Assembly (NCBI GenBank): GCA_009782085.1
Contig: WQUN01000247.1
Span: forward strand, 1-8,701
Origin: Bacillota bacterium
GTDB lineage: Bacteria; Bacillota; Clostridia; Lachnospirales; WQUN01
Length of the DNA stretch: 8,701 nt
Reading direction: 5' to 3'
The notes beneath the pieces were generated by a model. The model was given only the letters and a program-made list of their open reading frames with translations. It ran no database searches and was not told the DNA's origin. Position 1 is the stretch's first letter, and every line of letters begins with the position of its first letter. Positions 1 to 4,685 of the stretch are shown in pieces. The position numbers and the translations under genes are program-made.

Positions 1-1
1 G

Positions 2-592
2 GGTAAGCGGGTCATAACGCTCTGCGGGTCGGGCGTGATCACCGAGAGGGTGGGGGACGTCGTATATGAGATCTCCCCGCTGTCGTTTTTCCAGGTGAAC
101 ACTTCGCAGGCCAGGAAGCTTTTCGACACGGTGGAATCGTTCGCGGGGTTTACCGGCGGGGAGCGCGTTCTGGACGTTTACTGCGGTGCGGGGGCGATCT
201 CGCTCTATGTCGCGCCGAAAGTGAAGGAGGTATTCGGCATCGAGGCGTCGGCGGCCGCCGCCGCGGACGCGCGGAGGAACGCCGTCTTAAACGGCGCGAA
301 AAACGCCTTATTCATAGAGGGGCAGGCCGAAAAAGCCCTCGCGGAGTTCCGCAAAAGCGTCGACGCCGTCATAGTCGACCCCCCGGAGAAGGGTTGCAGC
401 GCCGCGGCGATTTTGGCGATCGCGCAAAAAAGACCCGGGACGGTGGTCTACGTCTCCTGCAATCCCGCCACGCTGGCGCGGGATTTGAAGATATTCGCCG
501 AAAACGGATACGTGTTGGAAAAAGCGCAGCCCGTGGACATGTTCCCGATGACCGCCAGGGTGGAATGCGCGGCCAAGCTGGTCCGCGGATAA
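2..592 (+). CDS. rlmD: 23S rRNA (uracil-C5)-methyltransferase, RlmD/RlmCD type (5' end missing)
   Basis: This is the C-terminal catalytic part of a TrmA/RumA-family enzyme, which transfers a methyl group from S-adenosylmethionine to C5 of a uracil in 23S rRNA. The frame is open to the left edge, so the TRAM domain and the iron-sulfur cysteines expected upstream lie outside the window. The GTG at 35 is internal, because the reading frame before it (GKRVITLCGSG) already looks like family sequence. Visible signatures are SPLSFFQVN, the SAM-binding motif VLDVYCGAGAISL (codons from 167) and the SCNPAT motif with the catalytic cysteine at 458-460. The C-terminal VDMFPMTARVECAAKL matches the usual family ending. 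The motif usually written DPPRxG reads DPPEKGC here, with Glu at 386-388. The gene faces the following - strand methyltransferase. The exact target uracil cannot be told from this fragment. Confidence 0.93.
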   Translation, partial: GKRVITLCGSGVITERVGDVVYEISPLSFFQVNTSQARKLFDTVESFAGFTGGERVLDVYCGAGAISLYVAPKVKEVFGIEASAAAAADARRNAVLNGAKNALFIEGQAEKALAEFRKSVDAVIVDPPEKGCSAAAILAIAQKRPGTVVYVSCNPATLARDLKIFAENGYVLEKAQPVDMFPMTARVECAAKLVRG

Positions 593-623
593 GGAGAGTA
601 TGTTCACCTCCGGCGTCAAAGGC

Positions 624-658
624 AGGATTCTTCGGCTGCGCCTCAGAATGACAGAGGG
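624..658. repeat. Dispersed short palindromic repeat, copy 1
   Basis: This stretch contains GATTCTTCGGCTGCGCC followed by TCAGAATGACA. It is closely related to the arms of the palindrome at 4569-4631, which contain the simpler form ATTCTTCGCTTCGCTCAGAAT. It is imperfectly self-complementary: ATTCT at 627-631 pairs with AGAAT at 645-649, and GGC at 634-636 pairs with GCC at 640-642, around a TGC loop. I recognise this motif as one recurring in many bacterial genomes, but I cannot count its copies here beyond this window. It overlaps the last codons and the stop of the - strand methyltransferase gene. Confidence 0.75.
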
Positions 659-1422
659 AATTTCCGCGAATACTCTGATTTTGTCTTTTCCCTCGCCGCA
701 AAAAAAACCCTTTTGGATTTTTCCGTGACAGCCCCGAACCCGTTCCCGTCATAGCACCCCGCCAACGCGAGGCCGGATTTCTCTATCGCCGCGGTCACTT
801 CCCCGACAGTGAAAGCCTTCTGCCGGTGGATCTCCGTAAATCTTTCGTACAGCCCGCTCTCCCGCCGGACAAAGAAATCGACCTTGTAGGTATTCACGCG
901 CGCGGCCCCGTCGTACCTGTTCGACCAGATATACGCCGCGTCCCCGGCCGCGTCGGCAAAGGTGTTATCCCCGAACATGCTTTCGAATTTGAATACGGTT
1001 TTTATGTCGAAAACAAACAGCCCGCCGGGATTCAGATAGTTGTTCACACAGGCGAGCATGGCGGTCAGCTCGTCCTCGCCGCGCAGATAGTTCACGCTGT
1101 CGCACAGGCAGACCGCCGCGTCGACCGTCCCGTAGAGCTCGAACCGGCGCATGTCCTGGCATGTCAGGAGCGCGCCGGGCAGCTTTTGCCGCGCCGCGGC
1201 GAGCATGTCGGGCGACGCGTCGAGGCCTATGACGTCATAGTCCTCGTCCGCCAGGATTTTCGTAAAAGTCCCGGTACCGCAGGCCAGGTCCAGCACAAGG
1301 CCCGGCGACTGCGCGTTTTCCGCCCATAGCCTTTTTATGAACGCGAACCATTTTTTGTAAGGCGTGCCGGACATGAACCTGTCGTAAACCTGCGCGAAAC
1401 TGCCGTAAACGCCGCCGGGCAT
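643..1422 (-). CDS. Class I SAM-dependent methyltransferase, substrate unknown
   Basis: This is a protein of about 259 residues with a Rossmann-type methyltransferase fold. Motif I is LDLACGTGT (residues 44-52), followed by IGLDAS with the acidic residue expected to bind the SAM ribose (Asp68). NYLNPGGLFVFDIKT matches motif IV and the strand after it. The N-terminal YGSFAQVYDRFM resembles the YqeM-like group of Firmicutes, but the methyl acceptor is unknown. Three starts are possible: GTG 1431, ATG 1428 and ATG 1422. I chose 1422 because GGTGAT (1432-1427) can pair with the 16S 3' end four bases upstream of it. A good TATAAT lies so close that a nearly leaderless transcript from the upstream starts is also possible. 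The last residues (PLSF) and the TGA stop fall inside the dispersed repeat at 624-658, so the C-terminus seems to have been rewritten by that repeat. Confidence 0.88.
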   Translation of the reverse strand: MPGGVYGSFAQVYDRFMSGTPYKKWFAFIKRLWAENAQSPGLVLDLACGTGTFTKILADEDYDVIGLDASPDMLAAARQKLPGALLTCQDMRRFELYGTVDAAVCLCDSVNYLRGEDELTAMLACVNNYLNPGGLFVFDIKTVFKFESMFGDNTFADAAGDAAYIWSNRYDGAARVNTYKVDFFVRRESGLYERFTEIHRQKAFTVGEVTAAIEKSGLALAGCYDGNGFGAVTEKSKRVFFAAREKTKSEYSRKFPLSF

Positions 1423-1426
1423 TGTC

Positions 1427-1432
1427 ATCACC
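1427..1432 (-). promoter_or_regulatory. Shine-Dalgarno-like GGTGAT deciding the methyltransferase start
   Basis: On the - strand GGTGAT lies four bases before ATG 1422. It matches the 3' half of the extended Shine-Dalgarno consensus (AGGAGGTGAT). No GGAGG is found upstream of the alternative starts at 1428 and 1431, so this site favours 1422. The support is moderate only, because the site overlaps both alternative start codons. Confidence 0.4.
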
Positions 1433-1439
1433 GACGGGT

Positions 1440-1469
1440 ATTATATATGAACCGCGCGTATAACGCCAG
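1440..1469 (-). promoter_or_regulatory. Probable sigma-A promoter of the methyltransferase gene
   Basis: A perfect -10 box TATAAT reads on the - strand at 1445-1440. A weak -35 (CTGGCG at 1469-1464) lies 18 bases upstream. Transcription would start around 1434-1431, only about 10 bases before ATG 1422, leaving little or no leader. The support is the strong -10 and its position in the divergent intergenic region; the -35 is poor. Confidence 0.45.
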
Positions 1470-1498
1470 AGCAATCTGATTTCGGCCTTAGCAAACTC

Positions 1499-1527
1499 TT
1501 GCTTGCGTCCGGCGTATGTGCTATTAT
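1499..1527 (+). promoter_or_regulatory. Probable extended -10 promoter of the ATPase/kor operon
   Basis: TTGCTT at 1499-1504 is followed after 17 bases by TATTAT at 1522-1527. A TG at 1519-1520 one base before the -10 makes it an extended -10 promoter. Transcription would start near 1534, giving a leader of about 35 bases before ATG 1569. This is the only good promoter I see ahead of the ATPase, korD and korA, so these are probably one transcript. Confidence 0.5.
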
Positions 1528-1568
1528 AGCAAAGGATTTATGTACCTGCCGTAACGCCGGAGGTTGGC

Positions 1569-2267
1569 ATGGATTTCAAACGGGTCACGATATTCGCCGG
1601 GCATTACGGCAGCGGAAAGACCACCGTGGCGGTCAACTGCGCGCTTTCGCTCGCAAAGTCCGGCGCGGGCGTCTCTGTCTGCGACGCGGACATAGTCAAC
1701 CCCTATTTCAGGGTCCACGATTTCAAGGCTCTGCTGGAGGATAACGGCGCGGAGGTTATCTCGTCCGTTTTCGCGAACACGAACCTCGACGTGCCGGCAG
1801 TTCCGGCAGGCCTGAGCGCTGTGTTCGACAGGCCGGACCGGCGGTTCATAATAGACCTCGGCGGCGATGAGCGCGGCGCTCTGGCTTTGGGCCGGCACCG
1901 CGACAGGCTGAACGGCGAGAAAAGCCTGGACATGCTGCTTGTCTTCAACACGTACAGGCCGTTGAGCTCCGACGTGGCTGGTCTTCTGGAAATAAAGAAC
2001 GAGATAGAGGCGGCCAGCGGCGTCAGGTTCACCGGGATAGTGAACAACGCGAACCTGGGCCGGGAAACGCAGACGCGCGACCTGGAGGCTACCTTCCCGA
2101 CCGTAAAAGCGGCGTCGGAGGCGCTCGGGCTGCCGGTAATAATGACTGCCGTGAAAAGGGCTCTGTATGAGGAATGCGCCGTCAAATTGCCGGAGGCGTT
2201 CCCGATGGACGTGTTTTTCCCGTGGGAGGACGCGATACTGGGAACGTATAATCGGCAGGGTATGTAA
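1569..2267 (+). CDS. ParA/MinD-like P-loop ATPase associated with the 2-oxoacid oxidoreductase operon
   Basis: This is a 232-residue cytoplasmic nucleotide-binding protein of the SIMIBI (CobQ/MinD/ParA) class. The Walker A loop is GHYGSGKTT (residues 11-19), a switch I-like DADIVNPYFR is at 39-48, and FIIDLGGDERG (93-103) supplies the Walker B aspartate. ParA and MinD proper have a signature lysine early in the loop (KGGxGKT), whereas here that position is His12. The start ATG is preceded by GGAGG at 1559-1563, five bases upstream. The next gene, korD, begins 46 bases after its stop with no promoter or terminator visible between. From memory, proteins with the GHYGSGKT loop tend to sit beside ferredoxin-dependent 2-oxoacid oxidoreductase genes. 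That suggests an accessory role such as cofactor or cluster delivery, but no function is proven from sequence. Confidence 0.85.
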   Translation: MDFKRVTIFAGHYGSGKTTVAVNCALSLAKSGAGVSVCDADIVNPYFRVHDFKALLEDNGAEVISSVFANTNLDVPAVPAGLSAVFDRPDRRFIIDLGGDERGALALGRHRDRLNGEKSLDMLLVFNTYRPLSSDVAGLLEIKNEIEAASGVRFTGIVNNANLGRETQTRDLEATFPTVKAASEALGLPVIMTAVKRALYEECAVKLPEAFPMDVFFPWEDAILGTYNRQGM

Positions 2268-2313
2268 GAATACCGTTTCGGCAAATCAATTCAAGCAAAA
2301 GGAGATACAACCG

Positions 2314-2523
2314 ATGGCCAAGGTGACTTTCAACGACGACGTTTGCCAGGGCTGCGGCCTCTGCGAGGCGGCCTGCCCGAAAAAGATAGTCAGGCTTATG
2401 GACAGGCTGAACGCGAAGGGCTTCCATCCGGCGGGGATCGCCGAGGGTTCGGAAAAGGACTGCATAGCCTGCGCGTTTTGCGCGACGATGTGCCCGCAGA
2501 CGCTGATCAAGGTGGAGAAATGA
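2314..2523 (+). CDS. korD: 2-oxoacid:ferredoxin oxidoreductase, delta (2x[4Fe-4S] ferredoxin) subunit
   Basis: This is a 69-residue bacterial-type ferredoxin with two clusters. The first CxxCxxCxxxCP motif uses Cys11, 14, 17 and 21, and the second uses Cys50, 53, 56 and 60. In multi-subunit 2-oxoacid oxidoreductases this subunit takes electrons from the cluster near the thiamine pyrophosphate and passes them to soluble ferredoxin. The start at ATG 2314 is set by AAGGAG at 2299-2304, nine bases upstream; the frame extends further upstream but without ferredoxin similarity. Its TGA overlaps the ATG of korA (ATGA), the usual sign of translational coupling. It could be called VorC or VorD in branched-chain 2-oxoacid enzymes. 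Confidence 0.92.
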   Translation: MAKVTFNDDVCQGCGLCEAACPKKIVRLMDRLNAKGFHPAGIAEGSEKDCIACAFCATMCPQTLIKVEK

Positions 2524-3608
2524 AGGGGGAAGCGCGTGTGAAGGTTCTGATGAAAGGCAACGAGGCCGTGGCGGAGGGCGCGATAGCGGCCGGTTGCCGC
2601 TTTTATTTCGGGTATCCGATAACCCCGCAGTCGGAGATCGCGGCGCACATGTCCAAGCGTATGCCCAGGATCGGCGGGGTGTTTTTGCAGGCGGAGAGCG
2701 AGATCGCCGCGATAAACATGGTCATCGGCGCGTCCGCCGCCGGAAAGCGCGCCATGACGTCGAGCTCCAGCCCCGGCGTCGCCCTCAAGAGCGAGGGGCT
2801 GTCTTACCTGGCGGGCTGCGACCTACCGGCCGTCGTGGTCAACATTCAGCGCGGCGGGCCCGGCCTCGGCGGCATCCAGCCCTCCCAGGCGGACTACCAC
2901 CAGGCCACGCGCGGCGCGGGGCACGGGGATTTTCACATGCTGGTGCTGGCTCCGTCCGGCATCCAGGAGATGTTCGACCTGACCCGCGAGGCCTTTGACC
3001 TGGCGGACAAATACAGGATGACGTGCATGATCCTCTCCGACGGCGTTTTGGGGCAGATGATGGAGCCGCTCGACATGTCCGAAAAGCCGGCCGCCGAGCT
3101 TCCTCCGAAGGACTGGGTCCTGACCGGGACGGAAAACCACGCGGACGGCAAAAACAAGCGCCGCATCATAAATTCCCTCTACCTCGAACCCACGGAGCTG
3201 GAGTTCCACAACATAGAGAGGTATAAAAAGTACGCTCAAATCGCGGCTTCTGAAGCGCGCTTCGAAAACTACAAAACGGAGGACGCCGAAATCGTCGTCG
3301 CGGCTTACGGCGCGACGGCGCGCATCGCCAAGAGCGCCGTCAACCTGGCGCGCGAGAACGGCGTAAAGGCCGGGCTTTTCAGGCCGATAACCCTGTGGCC
3401 GTTCCCGAAAAGCGCTCTGAAAGCGCTGGCCGGGAGCGCGCGGGCGTTCGTAACCGCCGAGATGAGCATGGGGCAGATGACAGACGACGTGGACCTGGCT
3501 ATAGAGTGCAGCCGGCCGAATATCCTGTGCTCGAGGACGGGCGGCGTGGTGCACACGCCGGAGGATATCTGGGGAAAGATCGGGGAGGCGGCGAAACTTG
3601 TTGACTAA
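2520..3608 (+). CDS. korA: 2-oxoacid:ferredoxin oxidoreductase, alpha subunit (VorB/KorA)
   Basis: This 362-residue subunit carries the pyrimidine-binding (domain I) and domain II regions of the pyruvate:ferredoxin oxidoreductase superfamily. With korB it forms the thiamine pyrophosphate site that oxidatively decarboxylates a 2-oxoacid to an acyl-CoA. Signatures are VLMKGNEAVAEGAI at the start, GYPITPQSE (31-39), FLQAESEIAA with the conserved Glu of domain I (about 55-64), TSSSSPG (80-86) and RGGPGLGG (111-118). The sequence looks most like proteins annotated VorB (3-methyl-2-oxobutanoate oxidation), but 2-oxoglutarate cannot be excluded. The start at ATG 2520 overlaps the korD stop. GTG 2538, with GGGGGA eight bases earlier, is a serious alternative and would give the common MKVLMKGNEA beginning. 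The last codons overlap the TTG start of the next small gene. Its partner korB lies 1.08 kb downstream instead of directly adjacent. Confidence 0.95.
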   Translation: MKGEARVKVLMKGNEAVAEGAIAAGCRFYFGYPITPQSEIAAHMSKRMPRIGGVFLQAESEIAAINMVIGASAAGKRAMTSSSSPGVALKSEGLSYLAGCDLPAVVVNIQRGGPGLGGIQPSQADYHQATRGAGHGDFHMLVLAPSGIQEMFDLTREAFDLADKYRMTCMILSDGVLGQMMEPLDMSEKPAAELPPKDWVLTGTENHADGKNKRRIINSLYLEPTELEFHNIERYKKYAQIAASEARFENYKTEDAEIVVAAYGATARIAKSAVNLARENGVKAGLFRPITLWPFPKSALKALAGSARAFVTAEMSMGQMTDDVDLAIECSRPNILCSRTGGVVHTPEDIWGKIGEAAKLVD

Positions 3609-3816
3609 CACTGTTATGGATACGCAAGCCCTGCCCGAAACTCTGTTTCGGCTGATAAAGACGAAAAAAGTCCGCATAGTCCAAACGGACAGCGGGGTCA
3701 TCAGCATCACGCCTCTGGGCGAGGGAAGCGGCCTGCGCGGCATAGCCAAAAGCAGCGGGCTTACTGTGGAAAAGCTCTTGGAATATGGGCTTAAGGATAA
3801 GGAGCTGGAGAATTGA
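3598..3816 (+). CDS. Putative VapB-type antitoxin (small protein preceding a PIN toxin start)
   Basis: This is a 72-residue protein without a named domain that I can assign with confidence. Its pattern (a short start, LPETLFRLI, a beta-rich middle, LRGIA, TVEKLLEYGLKDKELEN) resembles small proteins I recall encoded directly ahead of VapC-type PIN toxins in gut Clostridia. The context agrees, because a PIN-like start follows and overlaps its stop. The TTG at 3598 has a strong GGGGAGG (3582-3588) nine bases upstream, lying inside the korA coding sequence. TTG 3601 and ATG 3616 are alternatives, but the ATG lacks a ribosome site. The gene overlaps korA by 11 bases, so translation is probably coupled to it. 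If its toxin is lost, this is an orphan antitoxin and could act on another PIN toxin elsewhere. Confidence 0.68.
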   Translation: MLTNTVMDTQALPETLFRLIKTKKVRIVQTDSGVISITPLGEGSGLRGIAKSSGLTVEKLLEYGLKDKELEN

Positions 3817-3890
3817 CGGCGTATGTGTTGGACGCTTGTGCGATTATAGCGCTTATCGCAAATTATGTCGATTGTTATAACGCGTATTGA
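3813..3890 (+). pseudogene. vapC: Truncated PIN-domain (VapC-like) toxin remnant
   Basis: Starting at TTG 3813, overlapping the antitoxin stop, the frame reads MTAYVLDACAIIALIA. This is the typical first strand and helix of VapC-family PIN RNases, including the first catalytic aspartate (codon 7, 3831-3833). AAGGAG at 3799-3804 gives a good ribosome site eight bases before the TTG. After about 16 residues the similarity ends, and a TGA at 3888-3890 closes the frame after 25 codons. A full PIN toxin has about 130 residues and three or four acidic catalytic residues, so this cannot be active. The break coincides with the drop in GC and the beginning of the mntA/hepT module, as if that module had replaced the rest of vapC. 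A chance match is possible given the short length, but position, start signal and motif agree. Confidence 0.62.
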
Positions 3891-3893
3891 ACC

Positions 3894-3898
3894 GGGAG
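3894..3898 (+). promoter_or_regulatory. Ribosome binding site deciding the mntA start
   Basis: GGGAG, continuing as GGGAGTGAT, lies eight bases before TTG 3907. The upstream ATG at 3865 has no Shine-Dalgarno sequence (only the end of the vapC remnant precedes it), so this site favours TTG 3907. Confidence 0.5.
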
Positions 3899-3906
3899 TG
3901 ATTGTT

Positions 3907-4218
3907 TTGTCCGAAGTTTATGAAATCGAGGAAATCACCGATAAATTGCGGCCGGTTTTTGCATCGGCTCCCGTCTACCGGGCGATTCTCTTCGGTTCCT
4001 ATGCAAAAGGCCTCGCGACCGAAAGAAGCGATGTAGACATTGTCATAGACAGCCGGGGGGAGCTTGTGAATATCAATTTTTTCGGCGTTTTGGAGGACGC
4101 GGTCATGGCGCTGGACAAAAAAGTGGATATGATAGAAATCTCGGAAATACGAGAGGGCTCGTCTATTCTGCGGGAAATTCGGGAGCAAGGAGTGATTCTG
4201 TATGAGCGAGAAGGATAG
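3907..4218 (+). CDS. mntA: MntA-type minimal nucleotidyltransferase antitoxin
   Basis: This 103-residue protein has the MNT nucleotidyltransferase signature GSx10DxD: Gly30-Ser31, ten residues, then Asp42 and Asp44. A third candidate acidic residue is Asp74 in KKVDMIEI. In characterised MntA/HepT systems the MNT protein adds AMP to a tyrosine of the HEPN toxin and so silences it; here that role is inferred from the intact motif and the hepT neighbour. I chose TTG 3907 because of GGGAG at 3894-3898 and because MSEVYEIEEI is a natural N-terminus for the family. ATG 3865 would add 14 residues without a ribosome site. The stop lies 17 bases inside hepT, so the two are translated together. The low GC compared with korA and korB indicates acquisition from elsewhere. 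Confidence 0.9.
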   Translation: MSEVYEIEEITDKLRPVFASAPVYRAILFGSYAKGLATERSDVDIVIDSRGELVNINFFGVLEDAVMALDKKVDMIEISEIREGSSILREIREQGVILYEREG

Positions 4219-4540
4219 AATCATTCTGCAAAAAATCGCCAAATACATCAAAAACTCAATTTTGTTTGTGAATGGTATGAGCTATGGGTTGTTTATTAAC
4301 GATGAAAAGACAATGGCAGCGACGGCATTTATGCTTGGACAAATTGGAGAAGTCGCAAAGGAGATTAGCGAACAACTGCAGAATGCCAATCCGCAAATTC
4401 CTTGGAAAGTTATGCGGGGTATGCGTAACAGAATTATCCATGACTATGACAATGTGGATGTTAACGTGGTCTGGCACACTATAACCGAAAACTTACCTGA
4501 TTTGTACGGTGAAGTTATGACTTTGCTCGATAAGGAATAA
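4202..4540 (+). CDS. hepT: HepT-type HEPN-domain (DUF86) toxin
   Basis: This is a 112-residue helical HEPN protein. The active-site motif Rx4HxY is intact: Arg75, His80 and Tyr82 in RNRIIHDY. In studied systems Arg and His form the RNase site of the HEPN dimer, and the Tyr is the residue modified by the MNT partner. The ATG has AAGGAG at 4187-4192 nine bases upstream, and the gene overlaps mntA by 17 bases, the classic arrangement of this pair. The length is normal for the family and no frameshift is seen, so the toxin looks functional. The composition is the most AT-rich in the window. The TAA stop falls in the outermost arm of the palindrome at 4536-4673. The RNA target is unknown. Confidence 0.9.
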   Translation: MSEKDRIILQKIAKYIKNSILFVNGMSYGLFINDEKTMAATAFMLGQIGEVAKEISEQLQNANPQIPWKVMRGMRNRIIHDYDNVDVNVVWHTITENLPDLYGEVMTLLDKE

Positions 4541-4673
4541 GTAAATAGACTTCTTCGAAAATTGGCGCTTGTCATTCTGAGCGAAGCGAAGAATCTTGAT
4601 TTTAAGACCTTCGCTTCGCTCAGGGTGACAACGAAAAATCAATTTCCGAAGAAGTCTAATGTTTCAACTTATT
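4536..4673. repeat. Nested palindrome between hepT and korB
   Basis: Three pairs of inverted arms are nested around one centre. The outermost is AATAAGT (4536-4542) with ACTTATT (4667-4673). The middle pair is 4546-4564 with 4640-4658, matching at 18 of 19 positions (TAGACTTCTTCG against CGAAGAAGTCTA at the ends). The inner pair is 4569-4591 with 4609-4631, matching at 21 of 23 positions; its two mismatches (T4575 and T4576 against G4625 and G4624) become U-G pairs in + strand RNA. A 17-base loop separates the inner arms. The structure begins at the hepT stop and ends one base before the korB AGGAGG (4674-4679). No run of T follows the stem, so it is not a standard intrinsic terminator. It may act as an RNA processing or stability element, or be a non-autonomous mobile repeat. 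Confidence 0.85.
4569..4631. repeat. Dispersed repeat, two inverted copies forming the inner stem
   Basis: The left arm contains TGTCATTCTGAGCGAAGCGA and the right arm contains TCGCTTCGCTCAGGGTGACA. Each is a version of the unit also found at 624-658, the left one close to the form common in other bacteria and the right one carrying two changes. The two copies are inverted relative to each other, which creates the 23-pair stem. Confidence 0.75.
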
Positions 4674-4685
4674 AGGAGGCATATT

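Larger units (their letters stand above)
3598..4673 (+). other. Toxin-antitoxin island splitting the kor operon
   Basis: This block sits between the alpha and beta genes of one enzyme, which are normally adjacent. In order it holds a putative antitoxin, a truncated PIN-toxin start, mntA, hepT and a nested palindrome that ends at the korB ribosome binding site. From about 3861 to 4545 the base composition is clearly lower in GC than the surroundings: 22 of 60 bases are G or C in 4261-4320, against 39 of 60 in 4981-5040. No transposase, integrase or flanking direct repeat is visible, so the way it arrived is unknown. The boundaries are approximate. Confidence 0.7.

Noticed and set aside
2343..2519. 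Upstream extension of the korA frame through korD
   Set aside because: The extension overlaps the ferredoxin gene in another frame and has no KorA similarity; ATG 2520 or GTG 2538 fits the family.
2823..3749. Open frame of 308 codons on the - strand opposite korA
   Set aside because: It is antisense to well-conserved korA sequence, without ribosome site or known domain.
3853..3881. Possible promoter for mntA/hepT (TTATCG, 17 bases, TATAAC)
   Set aside because: The -10 is fair, but the -35 matches at only three positions, and the region is AT-rich enough for chance matches. It would allow independent transcription of mntA/hepT if real.
3865..3906. ATG 3865 as start of mntA
   Set aside because: It has no ribosome site, and the 14 added residues do not look like the family N-terminus; TTG 3907 has GGGAG eight bases upstream. 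It is not fully excluded.
4546..4658. The 19-base arms as terminal inverted repeats of an insertion sequence
   Set aside because: Only about 75 bases lie between them, with no transposase and no clear target duplication. At most it is a non-autonomous element, so it was listed as a repeat.
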